Of a DNA stretch of 64,000 bases, positions 20,745-31,924 are shown one piece after another. Every line of letters begins with the position of its first letter. Positions within the stretch are counted from its first letter, which is position 1. Under the pieces are notes generated by a model that saw only the letters and a program-made list of their open reading frames with translations, searched no databases and had not been told where the DNA came from. Source of the DNA: Trichobilharzia regenti (Eukaryota; Platyhelminthes; Trematoda; Strigeidida; Schistosomatidae); contig OX235263.1 in NCBI GenBank assembly GCA_944472135.2, forward strand, positions 33,657,379-33,721,378. The letters run 5' to 3'. The translations under genes and the position numbers were made by a program.

Positions 20745-22255
20745 AGACAAGATTTTATTTTGATAAATCACACAGTGTTATACAGTAATATTAACTGATG
20801 ACGTTTCGAGCACAAATTATTGCTCATAATCATATCAAGCTATTCACACAACTTTTTTTCTTTCATTTATATACATGTGTGGAATCGATTAGATACTGGA
20901 ATAGAAATCAACATTGGATAATGTACATTCAGAAATAATATGAGTGTTACTGATCAATTACAATCAAATCGGAAAAATAAGACGACTGTTTTTATAGTCA
21001 TAGTAAGTAAGTTGTAAGAATGTTTTGATGTACTTGAATTGAAATAGAATTTAAAGATCATTTATTATCCTCTTCTGATTTGACTGGCGGCAGTAATATC
21101 TTCCATACCTCTGGTATTTGCATTGAGTCATTTCTGTTGCATGCGTTCGGTGAAGACCCAATGAACCAGGATTCAGCAATCAGTCTCTTTCTACCTGTTT
21201 ATATTACTTCTTAGAATTTAAACCCCCTCCCACCCTATTGTGTGGTTGTGTGTTAATGCATGCATGCTGTGCAATTGCTGAGCTTTTTTCTAAATTACTT
21301 ATCTTCTTGGGGTCAACCATTCTTACCTTAGCTAAATTCTTATGCTCTGACAATCTGACTACCCTGACCTACTAGTTTGACCTATGTAGTTGACCTCACA
21401 GTCATTGCAGGGCATTTTGTAAATTATATTATTCCCTCTAATTGGGTGAACTGGGTCTTTTATCCTACAGAGCTTGTCCCTGAGTGAGTTTGTAGGTTTA
21501 AATGCCAACCTAATTCCTGCTTTATTAATAATCCTACGTAGAGTCTCAAATACCCTCTCCTTCTATGGTATAATAGTAGATGACTTATATTCTTTCTGAT
21601 TTATGTTATCATTATTAGTTTTGCAATTATTTTTATTTTACTTTTGGCCTTTAATGATCTTCCTAATGAGTTTTAAGGGATAGTTAGTTATTTGACACCA
21701 ACGTTTCCTCTATCTGTTTCATTTCATCGTTTAGATCTTTCTTGTGCTGCTTAGTGCTACTGCTCAGTTTGTTAGACACTTTACTAAGCCTGCCTTAACA
21801 GTCAACGGATGAGATGAATTAAAGTCTAAATATCTATTAGAATGCGTTTGTTTTTCATAAACGCTGGTGTGTAGTTCACCTTATTCTGTTCATTTTATTT
21901 TACAATCCAACATAGCTAGTTCTCATGGTTTATCTTCCGATTCAAATGTAAACTGTATTCGCTCTACTGGTGAGTTTATATGTGTCAAGAAGCTAGAGAT
22001 GTGTTCTGTTTTTAACACTGTGAAAGTGTCATCCACATATCTCCACCATATTTTCGGAGTAGGGTTAAATGTATTGAGGGCACTATTTTCCCAGCTGTTC
22101 ATAAATATGTCTGCTACGATAGGGGATATTGGTGATCCCATTGCTACACCTTCTCTTTGTCTATATATTTTACCTTGGAATTTAAAGATAGTAGATGTGA
22201 AGCACAACTGAATTCTTAAAATAATTTCTTCAATGGGCAGCTTTGTCCTATGGAA
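20745..22255 (-). mobile_element. PLE-A, copy 1 (5'-truncated)
   Basis: Minus-strand RT from about 22250 (LPIEEIILRIQLCF) through GVAMGSPISPIVADIFM and WWRYVDDTFTVL, then a frame-broken linker, an endonuclease with SEHKNLAKVRMVDP, and the 3' terminal block (20870-20745) with the hairpin before GAAACGTCATCAG. It is nearly co-linear with the copy at 53890-55196. Many stops lie between the RT and the endonuclease. Confidence 0.8.
21923..22207 (-). pseudogene. PLE-A reverse transcriptase palm fragment
   Basis: 94 codons open: IYRQREGVAMGSPISPIVAD (block with the SPISP turn) then KIWWRYVDDTFTVLKTEH with an intact YVDD, then the HISSFLTHIN helix. It ends at a stop after FESEDKP, where the copy at 55079 continues. 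The catalytic pair is intact in this fragment, but the frame has no N-terminal part or endonuclease. Confidence 0.8.
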
Positions 22256-22564
22256 GAAAAGAACACAATAGTAATAATTCTATTTGTACTATCTAGGTTA
22301 TGTATGCTTTCACGGTTTCTATTAATATTATTGCAGCTTTGATACTTCTTACTACTACTACTACTATTTCAATTTCATTTCTTCACTCTGGAGTGAATTT
22401 AACATTTACTATTACTCTGACTGTTGCAAATTTTACAACTAATGGCATTTATTAGGTTTTGTTCATCTGAATTCTGAATTTGAATTGATAAAGTTGAAAT
22501 TGAAATATGATTTATCCTGAAATATTAAGCACTGAAGAAAGCCGGCCATTTTGTACAAACTGAT

Positions 22565-22795
22565 ACTGAAAATATTTTTTTCCTTCACGTTCCCAGTGGA
22601 ACATAGGGCTCCAAGATAGAGGCTTGAAGTTTCTGTAGCAGGATGGAGTTGCTAGCCTAATGCCCAACCTTTCATCTTACCAGTCTTACTACCGGCTTAG
22701 CGAGGTAAAGGAGTGCGACGGCCCGAGATCGAACCCCGGACCACGTACATGGTCTGCGAGCATCCTAGCCGCTGTGCCACCGACGCACGCTGAAA
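22565..22795 (-). mobile_element. SINE-R, well preserved
   Basis: On the minus strand: head GCGTCGGTGGCACAGCGGCT (A-box), then CATGTACGTGGTCCGGGG and GGTTCGATCTCGG-type B-box, the body with TAAGCCGGTAGTAAGACTGG, and tail CCCTATGTTCCACTGGGAAC. The tail is the RTE LINE end. Insertion in a single orientation, no inverted partner. Confidence 0.8.
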
Positions 22796-22989
22796 GTATT
22801 ACTGGTCAGAAATCGGTCAGTAATCACTAGGCATTAAATGTTTCACTTATATTTTAAAATTTCCCTATCTTAACTGAAAATTTCAATCTCTCTCTATTTC
22901 AATGGTATGATTCGCGTACTTCGTGTAATGCGATTTCACTCCACTCCATTAGCTAATTACACGATTTCATTATGAATTTATTTATATAC

Positions 22990-23179
22990 ATATACATATA
23001 TACTACTGTCTAGTTAATAGGTTGAAATTGTTTATGCACGCGATTCAGTCATAACTAACTGTTAGTCAGTTATACTGTCATCCGTTGAATCACGATGCCA
23101 TAAATCATCATTTCAAGTGAGGGTTTCACTCTTCACACAAACTTCATCAATTCAGTTGCCTAAATAAAGTAGACTAAAA

Positions 23180-23224
<45 letters not shown>

Positions 23225-24040
23225 TGAACAGTTATACACACGCATGCTACAACTGTCAAATATCGATCTACTTAGCAATACATTGTTTGTTTGAAATTAA
23301 TATTTGTTGAAAGACCAACATTTAAAGGTAATTCTTAATTAGAGATGCATAAATCACTCCTAGATTCAGTCAACATGTCTTAATTGATGTTTGTGAAATC
23401 GCGAAATATATTGACAGAATTATATGATAGTATTTCTGCATATGAAAAGATTGAATTGTGAGAAACCTATTCATATTCACTTAAGCCTAGGAAAATGCTT
23501 TTTTTTGGCACAATGATCAGTGTAAGTAAATCCAGTTTGGTTTGGGTATTTTTCGCATTTCAAGCTTGATTTTATATAGATATTGAGAAACTAATGACTA
23601 GAAACAGTTTGAACAGTACTTTCAATAAACTATCTGTCGTGTGTAGTGTCTTACTAGTCAGCTGAATGTCATTTATTAAAAAAGTACAAGAAATGTCACT
23701 CACGAATAGTTCAGATTCAACTAATACTACAGTTTCGTACCAGATAAACGCGAGCTGTGAGTTCTGTCTCATGAGATTATCTAGTCTCAATTTACGTGTT
23801 AATTGTCTGTCAATTTCATTTTTTGAGCTTTAGTCACAATCACTTTGTTCAGCTTTTATCAGTTTGATAGGCTGTCGAAATAACCGGCTGCAGTGGAAAG
23901 TTGTTATTCAACAGTCCGGAACTATGACCACATTATGAACTGAACACATGATGATTGGATTACACCAAGATCGTTTTAGAGCTCAGTTCTGAGAGTAGTA
24001 GTTGGAAACGTTATGACTGAACAATGCTAACTAGTTCCAA
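22990..24040. other. No gene; (TA)n at 23181-23221
   Basis: Contains a 41-bp TA run and an open minus frame at 23572-23790 without recognisable motifs. Nothing else supported. Confidence 0.45.
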
Positions 24041-24044
24041 GTGG

Positions 24045-24250
24045 TGATATCAGATGGTTGGATGCAATCAGCAGGAAGCCTTGGACATAGGCTTTCTACT
24101 GGTTGGCACTCGTCAGGAAGGCGGGTCTGCAACCCTGAAGGAACTAATGCCTCTTATGAGATTCAAACCCTCATCACCCAGGGCTGACTTCAGTCAGAGA
24201 CGTTACCACTGAAGTATTCCAGCTCGCGATTGACCTCCTGTAGGACTGTG
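24045..24250 (-). repeat. tRNA-like short repeat (unassigned)
   Basis: On the minus strand an A-box-like TTCAGTGGTAACGTCTC is followed by B-box-like GGGTTTGAATCTC, then GGTTGCAGACCCGCC and AAGCCTATGTCCAAGG. Partial copies lie at 3530-3625 and 24385-24450. No hammerhead core and no RTE tail were seen, so it is a separate tRNA-derived repeat family. Confidence 0.45.
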
Positions 24251-24829
24251 GTGGATACTTTCATTGGACACTAGTAACTAGTCTAATGTTTTCAGTTTTT
24301 TGTTTGGTGCAGACTGAATTCTATCAATCAGATTCGCAATGTAGCCACCATTCTAGGTAGCCCACTATTATGGCGCACGATAATTTGATGATATCAGATG
24401 GTTGGAGGCAATCGCCAAGAGGCCTTGGACCGAGGTTTCGTGCTAGTTCCTAATGGGTCTATACGTTTTGACTTTTTTCTTCCAGTCTAGTGTTTTTACG
24501 AAAACTGATTTTCACTCCAGATTTTTAATCGGCATTACGTTACACTGATCACTATTTCTTAACATCTAGTATTGAGTACAGTACAACTCAATGTTGTGTC
24601 ATTAAACCAATAGAAACAGTCACTATATCTAATCGATTAGCCTTTTGAGATAGTTCGTTAAATTAGAAATTGTTTGAAAATTAGTCAGCTTGTTTATCAC
24701 AGGTTTAATGCGACGCATCTAGATTCCAAAGGAAGCCATCACTAAACCAATTACTTTTAGTTTGGGATCACAGTAATGTCGAGACATTCAACTCAATGTA
24801 GATATAAGTAACTAAATGAAGTAAATTGG

Positions 24830-25400
24830 TAGATGCGCATTTCGTCCTATTTGGGATTCGTCATCTGGATGTGTCTGCAACCCCAGTGAGTGATGGTATT
24901 CACAGTATTCCCCGTTTCAAAAGCCAAAGCGTTATCTGCTCTACCACCTAGGCCACGATAGCCTCTTTTTGTCAGTTAAGTAATTAGACATCGTTGAAGC
25001 GTCCACACAAGGAGCCGCATGTCAACCTGAGGGTCAGCACTTCGGTTCAATCAATTAACGGAAAAATCCAAATTGAATTAAGTAATTACTAATGTCCATT
25101 GCGCAAGAGATGACTCTCTTGGCCTGAGTCGTCGAGTGAATAACTCTTTGGCGTTCGAAACAATGGGTATTCGCGACACCATCACTTACTGGGGTTGCAG
25201 TTATATCGTGATGAAGAGTCCCAGATAGGACGAAGTGTGCATCCTGGATTTCACTGCTGGTCACCATCCAGTAATTTACTTTAGTTTAAACAATCAAACA
25301 CCATCGAGGCATCTACACAAGAAGCTGACGTATCAACCCGAGGCAAAACACTTCGATCGAATCAATCACCATGAAAGTCTGAAATGAATTTTTTTTTAGT
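24830..25400. mobile_element. H2 hammerhead SINE, head-to-head pair
   Basis: Left: a minus copy (24960-24830) with tRNA-like head, then ATGACGA, ATCCCAAATAGGAC and GAAATGCGCATC. Only C3 of the hammerhead core is altered, but the 3' strand of helix I is truncated. Right: an H2 body fragment (about 24985-25070) and a full plus unit (25070-25400) with GGCGTTCGAAACAATGGG (B-box), GATGAAGAGTCCCAGATAGGAC and GAAGTGTGCATCCTGGAT. The right core is more degenerate. The 3' ends face outward. Confidence 0.75.
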
Positions 25401-25599
25401 AATCACTGTTGTTTTTTTATTTATATCTTCTTTATGATAATTAACATTAAGACGTTGAATGGAAACAAGTGTTTTGAAAGTAAATCACATTTTGTTTAGG
25501 TAAAACTGAGAATTCTCAATGTAACGGAATAATTGTTTGGAAAATCGTTCCTGAATAGCGCAACTACAATGTTTATAATTATTAGGATACTTTGATTAA

Positions 25600-26190
25600 C
25601 TTTGTAATTATTTCTCTTCTTTCTCCTAGACTGTAAATCAAAGTTCTCAAATTCGCATATCATATTTTGACTTAATCCTCATTATTTGTTTTCCTTCGTG
25701 TTAAATCTCTAATGCTTATGCTTCTCTTTGTGGTTGGTTGTGTGAGACATTAATGATGTGTTGTTTTACGACTGCAATTTTGTTTAATTGAATCGAGGTC
25801 ATTGTGAGCTTGAACTGTCTAGAGAGAGCATTTGGTGTATGATTCTTATTGAGGGAGTTTTGATTCCATCTCGTGAGAAAGATTCTACCTAATCTTATGC
25901 TAACTCCTACGGTTGATTTGGTCAAATGATTTTGTTTTGTAGTTGTACTTGTAGTTTTATACAGGAGAAACTATTAGATCTTTATAGCTGCCTGATGGCA
26001 TTATTGAGGTAATTGTGACGATCTGGTATGTTATTATGAGTAAACAATACCTGAGATTCCATTGCATTATATCTATCGTTAGGCGATTTGACCAGCTATA
26101 CAATAAAACGCAAGCATTGGTTTCCTGCATTCAAACCATAATACGTCAGTTTTAGTCGTTACACTCCTAAGTTTTGTAATATGTTGAAAG
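25600..26190. repeat. Repeat X, copy 3 (uninterrupted)
   Basis: Continuous version of the repeat split at 2150-3440: TTCTCCTAGACTGTAAATC, TTAATGATGTGTTGTTTTAC, and far end ACCATAATACGTCAGTTTT, GTCGTTACAC. Minus-strand frames in it are not conserved between copies. Confidence 0.55.
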
Positions 26191-26690
26191 TGCTGTGTAT
26201 GTGATTGGCATTTCAGAATAATACCAGTTATCTTTACCCCAAGGTGTAATTCTTTTTATTCACTATAATGATTAATGCACTTTCTTAATTTTAGTCTGAT
26301 AAGGACTGTGTATTATTGAATATCAGCCTATGTTGAACACATTTTCATTCAAACGATTGGTCTGTCATTGTTTAAATTAAACTATCTTGTACAGAAACAA
26401 TTTCCATGAAGGATATTGTTTTCAATGGGTTGAATATTTCAAGTTCTCAGAAAATTACATATCGACAGAAAGACAGATGTGTATTATGTTGAAGATATAT
26501 TCTGTGTTAGAATGATTACACTAGTAATGCAGACTCTTACAAAATTTACAGAAACTGAAAAATGTTTTCATTTTACCAATTCATACAAATTTTCTGACAG
26601 ATAACTTCGCGATGGAGTTAAAAACCCACGAAAGAATGTAATTTCCTCGATTGAAATTAATTTGTTGTATTGAGATGGGGTGTATAATAC
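26191..26690. other. No recognised feature
   Basis: AT-rich spacer; no tRNA-like head, RT or endonuclease blocks recognised. Confidence 0.45.
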
Positions 26691-27620
26691 GCAAACAGCG
26701 GCGGGCAACGAGGGGACAGACATAAAATAGACCCACACAAAATGTTGGAGGATCTAGACCTCACCGACGACATGTATATGTCTGATTTCCCACAAAATGA
26801 AATATATCCAAGTGAAAAGCAACAAGTTGACAGAATGACCATCAAGGATAGGACTTTACTTCTAGTGGACATAGCGAAAACAGAGGTGATGAAGATTCCT
26901 GGCTAACGGCAACAACAACATCAGCAGACAACAGTCAGCATAAATGGGAGAAATCGGAAAGAAGCAACCTCCTTTACCTATCTGCTTACCTACCTAGGGA
27001 GCATCGTTTCAACTACAGGCCGACTGAACTGACGAGGATATCAAGGCAGCGAGTAACGGGAAAGCAAGGCAAGCTTATGTTACTCTCAAGCCTGTGTGGA
27101 GGTCAATAGAACTCAGCATGAAAAACAGGATGTGGAATTTCAACTCTAATTTGAAGTCATTTGTTCTATACGGATCAATGACTTGACGCATTATAAAGAG
27201 CACCTCAAACAAACTACAGATCTTCATCAATAGCTGCCTTCGTTCAATACTACTCAGGGTCAAATGGCCAGAAAAGATCAACAGTAAGGGTTTCTGGGAA
27301 AGAACTAACGTAGCATGAAGCGATTGTGCAATAAATCTGCAGGAATAAATGAAAGTAGGATTTGCCGTCAGACTCTGAGAAAATTATTAAGTGGCATCAC
27401 ACACTAGGCCATTGATCGAGTGGAACCTAAGTGGGAAGTGCCGAGTTGGTCATCAATTCGAGGGTGACATGTGCGGGGAGATCATCTGAAGAGGAGATGA
27501 AAGCATGTAGGCAGATGTGGAGCCAGGTGAAAACGTTGGCAGAGTGCCGAATGCAATGCAGACGTACTGCTGAATCCATATTTTCCTCTAGGAACTTAAA
27601 GAAACAATAATATAATAATA
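26690..27620 (+). pseudogene. RTE LINE fragment, RT catalytic box to the 3' end
   Basis: Plus-strand reading: LEDLDLTDDMYMS (FADD box as LTDD), then KDRTLLLVDIAKTEVMK (primer-grip side), a TYLGS remnant near GGAGCATCGTTTCAACTAC, LKPVWRSIELSMKN, SFVLYGS, IFINSCLRSILLRVKWPEKI, the TWRR/EEMKAC region and the tail CCTCTAGGAACTTAAAGAA before (AAT)n. Longest RTE copy in the window, but frameshifted repeatedly. Confidence 0.8.
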
Positions 27621-27824
27621 ATAATTGAGAAGGGGCAGAAGCAGTAGATTAAGGGGAAGAAAGTATAATCCTTTATTCTATCCAATTTAACATCCAATTG
27701 TAGTCTAAAATAACTTATTTAAAAAAAAGAACATGAAAACGTTTACATGCTGTAATTAATTTTAGGAGCAGTAAAAACGTTGATATGAAAAGAAAAATGA
27801 CAATGTATAACTTTATCAGGCTCT

Positions 27825-27830
27825 CTCTCT

Positions 27831-27873
<43 letters not shown>

Positions 27874-28077
27874 TATTATATAAATATATATATTATACAT
27901 CCATATGTATATATATATTCATATATATTTATTCATATTTTTTATACTTACTGACTGACTTCTATTCATTGTTTTCTATGTTTAATAAGTAAGAATCATA
28001 TACATGTTAACTAGATTACGCAATCCTTAATATTGTGCTTTAGTGTTGTTCTCTATTCTACTTTATATCCGGAACGT

Positions 28078-28114
<37 letters not shown>

Positions 28115-28115
28115 A
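27825..28115. repeat. (TA)n-rich block with three TA runs
   Basis: TA runs at about 27834-27870, 27885-27960 (mixed with CATATG) and 28082-28110. Simple sequence, no gene. Confidence 0.85.
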
Positions 28116-28544
28116 AGTAAAAGTATAAAAAATATGAATAAAAAAGAGTAGAAATACTGACAGAAGTGTGCATAATCATAGGTTAGAGATAAATGAATAT
28201 GATATGACTGCAGGGGAAATTGAAAAGTTTAATTAACATTGTATAGTATATAGTGTATATTAGTTTATTAATTTTCTCTATTTAATTAATATATTCAATA
28301 CCTGACAGATAACACGTGACCACTTAGAATACGTTATGTTGTAATGTAATGTAATATGGAACGCCTAGAAGACGGTAGTCTTCAAAAGTCAATTTATCGA
28401 AAGCCCACATGGAAAGGACAATACTTGCATTTTAATAGCTTTTGTCCATATAGCTTTAAACGTGGTCTAGTCAAAACTTTGTACTATAGAGCGAGGAGAA
28501 TATGCTCTACAGAGAAACTAGAGGAAGAGTTTGAGTCCCTTGAA

Positions 28545-28757
28545 AATATATTTATTTTATTTATTTTTATTTTTTATTTTTGATTACAGCTTGATTCCAT
28601 ACTGTATTTTCGGTACAAGTATGGAATTTTCAGAGTGGATATCGGTAGCCCAAATTTCGCAGGCCGACCATAGATATCAGGTGTGCGTCGGCGTGGGCTC
28701 GAACCCCGGACCATATGCATGGTCGGCGAGAGTCCTAACCACTGTGCCACCGACGCA
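28545..28757 (-). mobile_element. SINE-C inserted in PLE-B
   Basis: On the minus strand: TGCGTCGGTGGCACAGTGG (A-box), CATGCATATGGTCCGGGG, GGTTCGAGCCC (perfect B-box), body GGTCGGCCTGCGAAATTTGG, and tail GAAAATTCCATACTTGTACC, AAGCTGTAATC then A-rich. It splits a PLE-B coding region, so it is younger. Copies: 33415, 40365 and 61130. Confidence 0.85.
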
Positions 28758-28877
28758 GTATCCTCAAAGGTTCATCAACAAGTATGGAAGATCTGAAGTC
28801 ACAGATGTAAAACAAATCACAGTGGAAAAAAGCCAGTCTACTTTCAGCTTGATTATAAAGGTGAAAATATTGCAGCG

Positions 28878-29321
28878 ATGATCAACAGAAGGCTGAGTAC
28901 ATCACTAGTTATAGCGTATCCTGCAGCTAAGCTCGTTCCCGTCTATCGAACAACTTGCTCTTTGGTGCAATCAAAAATCGATAGATATCCTTCTCATGTT
29001 ACCTCCAACTGTGTATACAAATTTACATGTATCTGCGGGAGCAGTTACATTGGAAGGACAGAAAGAAGGACATATCTACGATTTTCTGAACATGTACCAA
29101 AAAGCTTACGTCTAAAGGGAACAAATGCTTTAAACAGTGCCATCACTAGTCATCTTCTCAACACGGGTCATGAGGTGGACGTTGAAAAGTCGTTCAAAAT
29201 TATCAATAAGCAAAATAGCTCAATTCTCCTTAAGTTTGCTGAAGCCATTTCCATCAAGCGCCTGAAACCTGATTTATGCGTCCAGAAAGAAGCGGTTATC
29301 AGCCTTTCTTTGCCCTGGTAA
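28878..29321 (+). CDS. PLE-B GIY-YIG endonuclease, intact fragment
   Basis: 147 codons open. CVYKFTCICGSSYIGRTERRTY holds the two halves of the GIY-YIG core (YKF...YIG) with the C-x-C insert typical of PLE endonucleases, then the catalytic arginine of GRTERR and RFSEHV. Later come SAITSHLLNTGHEVD and KRLKPDLCVQKE near the end. This enzyme class nicks target DNA to prime reverse transcription. No N-terminal RT in frame, so probably not translated usefully. The frame ends at TAA 29319-29321. Confidence 0.75.
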   Translation: MINRRLSTSLVIAYPAAKLVPVYRTTCSLVQSKIDRYPSHVTSNCVYKFTCICGSSYIGRTERRTYLRFSEHVPKSLRLKGTNALNSAITSHLLNTGHEVDVEKSFKIINKQNSSILLKFAEAISIKRLKPDLCVQKEAVISLSLPW

Positions 29322-29543
29322 TTGGATAATTTCACCTCTCTTTCATCCGAATGTGAAATGCTAAAAGTTTCCATTGTGTTTGATTATTATTGTTCGGAAT
29401 AGTGGTTAATATTGCATATTTATATATGTATATATTTTTAGTGTATGCGTATATTGATCGATTGATTTTTGTTTAAACTGAACTCTGTGCAAGTATGTTA
29501 AAATTGTTGTTGTAGATATATTTAATAATGTCTTTGCCATGTA

Positions 29544-29595
29544 AGCAGCTGACGAGATGGCAACGAAATAAAAGGTGGTACCATTTTATTCTGCT
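29544..29595 (+). ncRNA. Hammerhead ribozyme motif at the PLE-B 3' end
   Basis: AGCAG (helix I), CTGACGA (canonical core), GATGGCAAC (weak helix II: G-C, A.A, T-A), GAAA, helix III TAAAA/TTTTA with the A15.1-U pair present, cleavage at AUU, then CTGCT closing helix I with five perfect pairs. Hammerheads in PLE terminal repeats are published for several animals. Helix II is the only weak part. Confidence 0.7.
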
Positions 29596-29619
29596 AAAAC
29601 TGTAGTTCTTGCTTTGTTC

Positions 29620-29967
29620 AAATATTCAGACAGTTAACATTGAATGAATCTACATATATGAATACATGTTTAGGACATTGAAAGAAAAAAAACCAATACA
29701 GTCATTAAAGTTTCTATCATTTAGTTTATATGCTACACTGATACTTTCCATATATATCAAGATGACAGTGAATATTTACAAATGTTACTTTTTCTATTAG
29801 TGAAAAAGTATTCTGATGAACTCACTCAAAAAAGGAATCATAACAAGTAGTAGTTCGAAACAGAAAATAAAAGAATAAGATTGAGGTGAATTAAATTTAC
29901 ATAGTGAGTAAAAGTTCTCAAAACGAAGAATGCTCAGTTGACTACACTAAGTCTGAGAGGTGAGATT
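29620..29967. other. No recognised feature
   Basis: AT-rich spacer between PLE-B and the tetranucleotide array. Confidence 0.45.
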
Positions 29968-29975
29968 ATATCATT

Positions 29976-30054
<79 letters not shown>

Positions 30055-30105
30055 TTAAGTAATTAAGTAATTAAGTAATTAAGTAATTAAGTAAGTAAGT
30101 AAGTA

Positions 30106-30140
<35 letters not shown>
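29968..30140. repeat. (AAGT)n tetranucleotide array with sub-blocks
   Basis: About 20 AAGT units, then several AATTAAGT pairs, a few AAGT, then eight to nine TTAG units. Blocks of homogeneous variants show local duplication within the array. Strand-neutral. Confidence 0.95.
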
Positions 30141-30224
30141 GTGTGGGAGACAGAATCCCTAAATTTACTTCAATTATTTGCTTACATCATAACCGGGTTG
30201 GCTGTCTTCATTTTCAAAACACAG

Positions 30225-31505
30225 AAGAATTGAGCAAAGAATATCCTTTTCGATAAATTCCTCTTCTGGCTCTACAATTACACATATGTTTATATGCATA
30301 GGATATTCTAGAATAGTAGCCAATAACAATATTAGCATTTCCGAAATAATGTCGATTTGTAAAGTAAAATCACAATGGAATTACTGTTCACTAAAGATGC
30401 TTAAATTATAATAATAATAATATAATACCAGACAGAATATCAAATAAAACTAAGGAAATTTCGTCTTGTGAGTTCTTCACATACAAATTCCACTGTTTCC
30501 ATTAGTGGTGCATTGGTGAATAAGGATGATACGTCAAATGATATCATTAATTTATTGGTTCACAGAGCAAGAGCAATTTTCTCGGATGAATATCTTGATG
30601 AGAAACTTAATAATATAAAATGGTTGATGTGTAAGAACGGTTATCCAGTAAACTTTATTGAATAGGAATCTGAATCAAAAGTCAAGGCGAGCAGCCTTAG
30701 GTACCAACAGATCCTAACAAGGACTTATCCTTACAAATGCAGTTCCTCGGGTACAACATCAGCGAGTTATCAACGCAACACCTTAGAAATGCGGTAAAAG
30801 AACATTCCCTAGTGCCGAATTACACTGTGTCCTCAAAATCACTCCTCTTTTAAGTTCATGAGGAAGAGATAAACTGTCTGGTTCCGCCTCTTCTATGTGT
30901 ATCTACCAATTTAACTGCTCCTGTGGATTCAGTCACATGGGCCTTACAATTAATTGTGTTTCCCATCGGATTTCGGAACATCACCTCAAGCGGTTAAGTA
31001 AAGGATAAACAAAATTCATTCATTGCTCTATTGAATCTCACCTCATGCACACACAACACAAGATTGATGTTAATGACGCTTTTATAGTCATTTACCGCAT
31101 AATAACAAATTTTAGTTTTGCCTTGAGAGTTCGTCTACTACATATTGGGATCCACATTAAGAAGCCTAACTTATTTGTTCCAAGGGAGTTGGTTCAGACA
31201 TTATCCTTTCCTTGGCCATCTTTGTTTAAATGATCCTCAATTTTTATGGAATTTTCCTAATTTTAGTTAATATTCCATTCGCTATTATAATTTTATTATT
31301 ATTGTTTTTATTATAATTTAAGCATCTTTAATGAACTGCAATTCCATTGATCTTACTTTACAAATCGATATTACTTGAGAATCGCTAATATTGTTATTGA
31401 CTTCTATTCTAGAATATTCATTTTATATAAACATGTGTACATAATTGTAGAGCCAGAAGATGGAATTTATTGAAAAGGATATTCTCTGCTTAATTATTGA
31501 TTAAA
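30225..31505. mobile_element. PLE-F with inverted terminal blocks
   Basis: Left terminal block 30225-30425 (minus orientation) and right block 31315-31505 (plus orientation) are inverted copies, with GTAGAGCCAGAAGA... and AAAGGATATTCT in each. Between them, plus strand, are a short RT tail (HRARAIFSDEYLDEKLNNIK at 30560-30620) and a frame-broken GIY-YIG endonuclease ending LVQTLSFPWPSLF at 31190-31230. Both hammerhead-like ends face outward. Confidence 0.7.
30232..30273 (-). ncRNA. Hammerhead-like motif, PLE-F left end
   Basis: Minus strand: AGAGC, CAGAAGA, GGAATTTATC, GAAA, AGGATATTCTTT, GCTC. Helix I and helix III (AGGA/TTCT with a G.T pair) can form; the core has U4 changed to A. The inverted mate is at about 31445-31487. 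Confidence 0.5.
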
Positions 31506-31509
31506 ATCT

Positions 31510-31920
31510 ATGTTCTATAGATGTCTGAATGAGCATTCAAAGTAGTGAAAGTTTTCAACAGAGTTCTAATTAATCCCTCTCTCTCTGCCTCTTAAAACAA
31601 TAAAAAAGTTCATGTAGCAAGTGAATACACACCCAAATCATTTCTCTTAGATTTTACACTTTTTTCACTTATCACATATTAGTTTAGCTATTTCAGTAGA
31701 AAAGAATTTTAGTCGAATATCGCTGTAGAAACATTCAAACTCGAAAATTTCGCTATTTATTTCTCAAATTGATCTGACAGTGTGGTGTACTTCATTTGAA
31801 TTTTCTAATATAGATTAATTTAGTTAGATTTTATACACACTTTACTATATAACAACTGCTTCACTAAATCAATGATAGAAACAAGAATAACAGATAGCGT
31901 TAGAGTAGATAACCACAATT
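31510..31920. other. No recognised feature
   Basis: AT-rich spacer; contains a CTCTCTCTCTG run near 31580. Confidence 0.45.
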
Positions 31921-31924
31921 TTTT

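Larger units (their letters stand above)
28345..29610 (+). mobile_element. PLE-B, copy 1 (5'-truncated, SINE-interrupted)
   Basis: Starts abruptly inside the RT at MERLEDGSLQKSIYRKPTWK (28356), passes through NSFCPYSFKRGLVKTLYYRA, is split by a SINE-C at 28545-28757, and resumes with the intact endonuclease and a 3' region ending in a hammerhead at 29544-29595. The other copies, 36640-37800 and 61540-63235, have the same order. Confidence 0.85.

Noticed and set aside
29968..30140. CRISPR-like array
   Set aside because: Tetranucleotide units with no spacers, in a eukaryotic context: a microsatellite.
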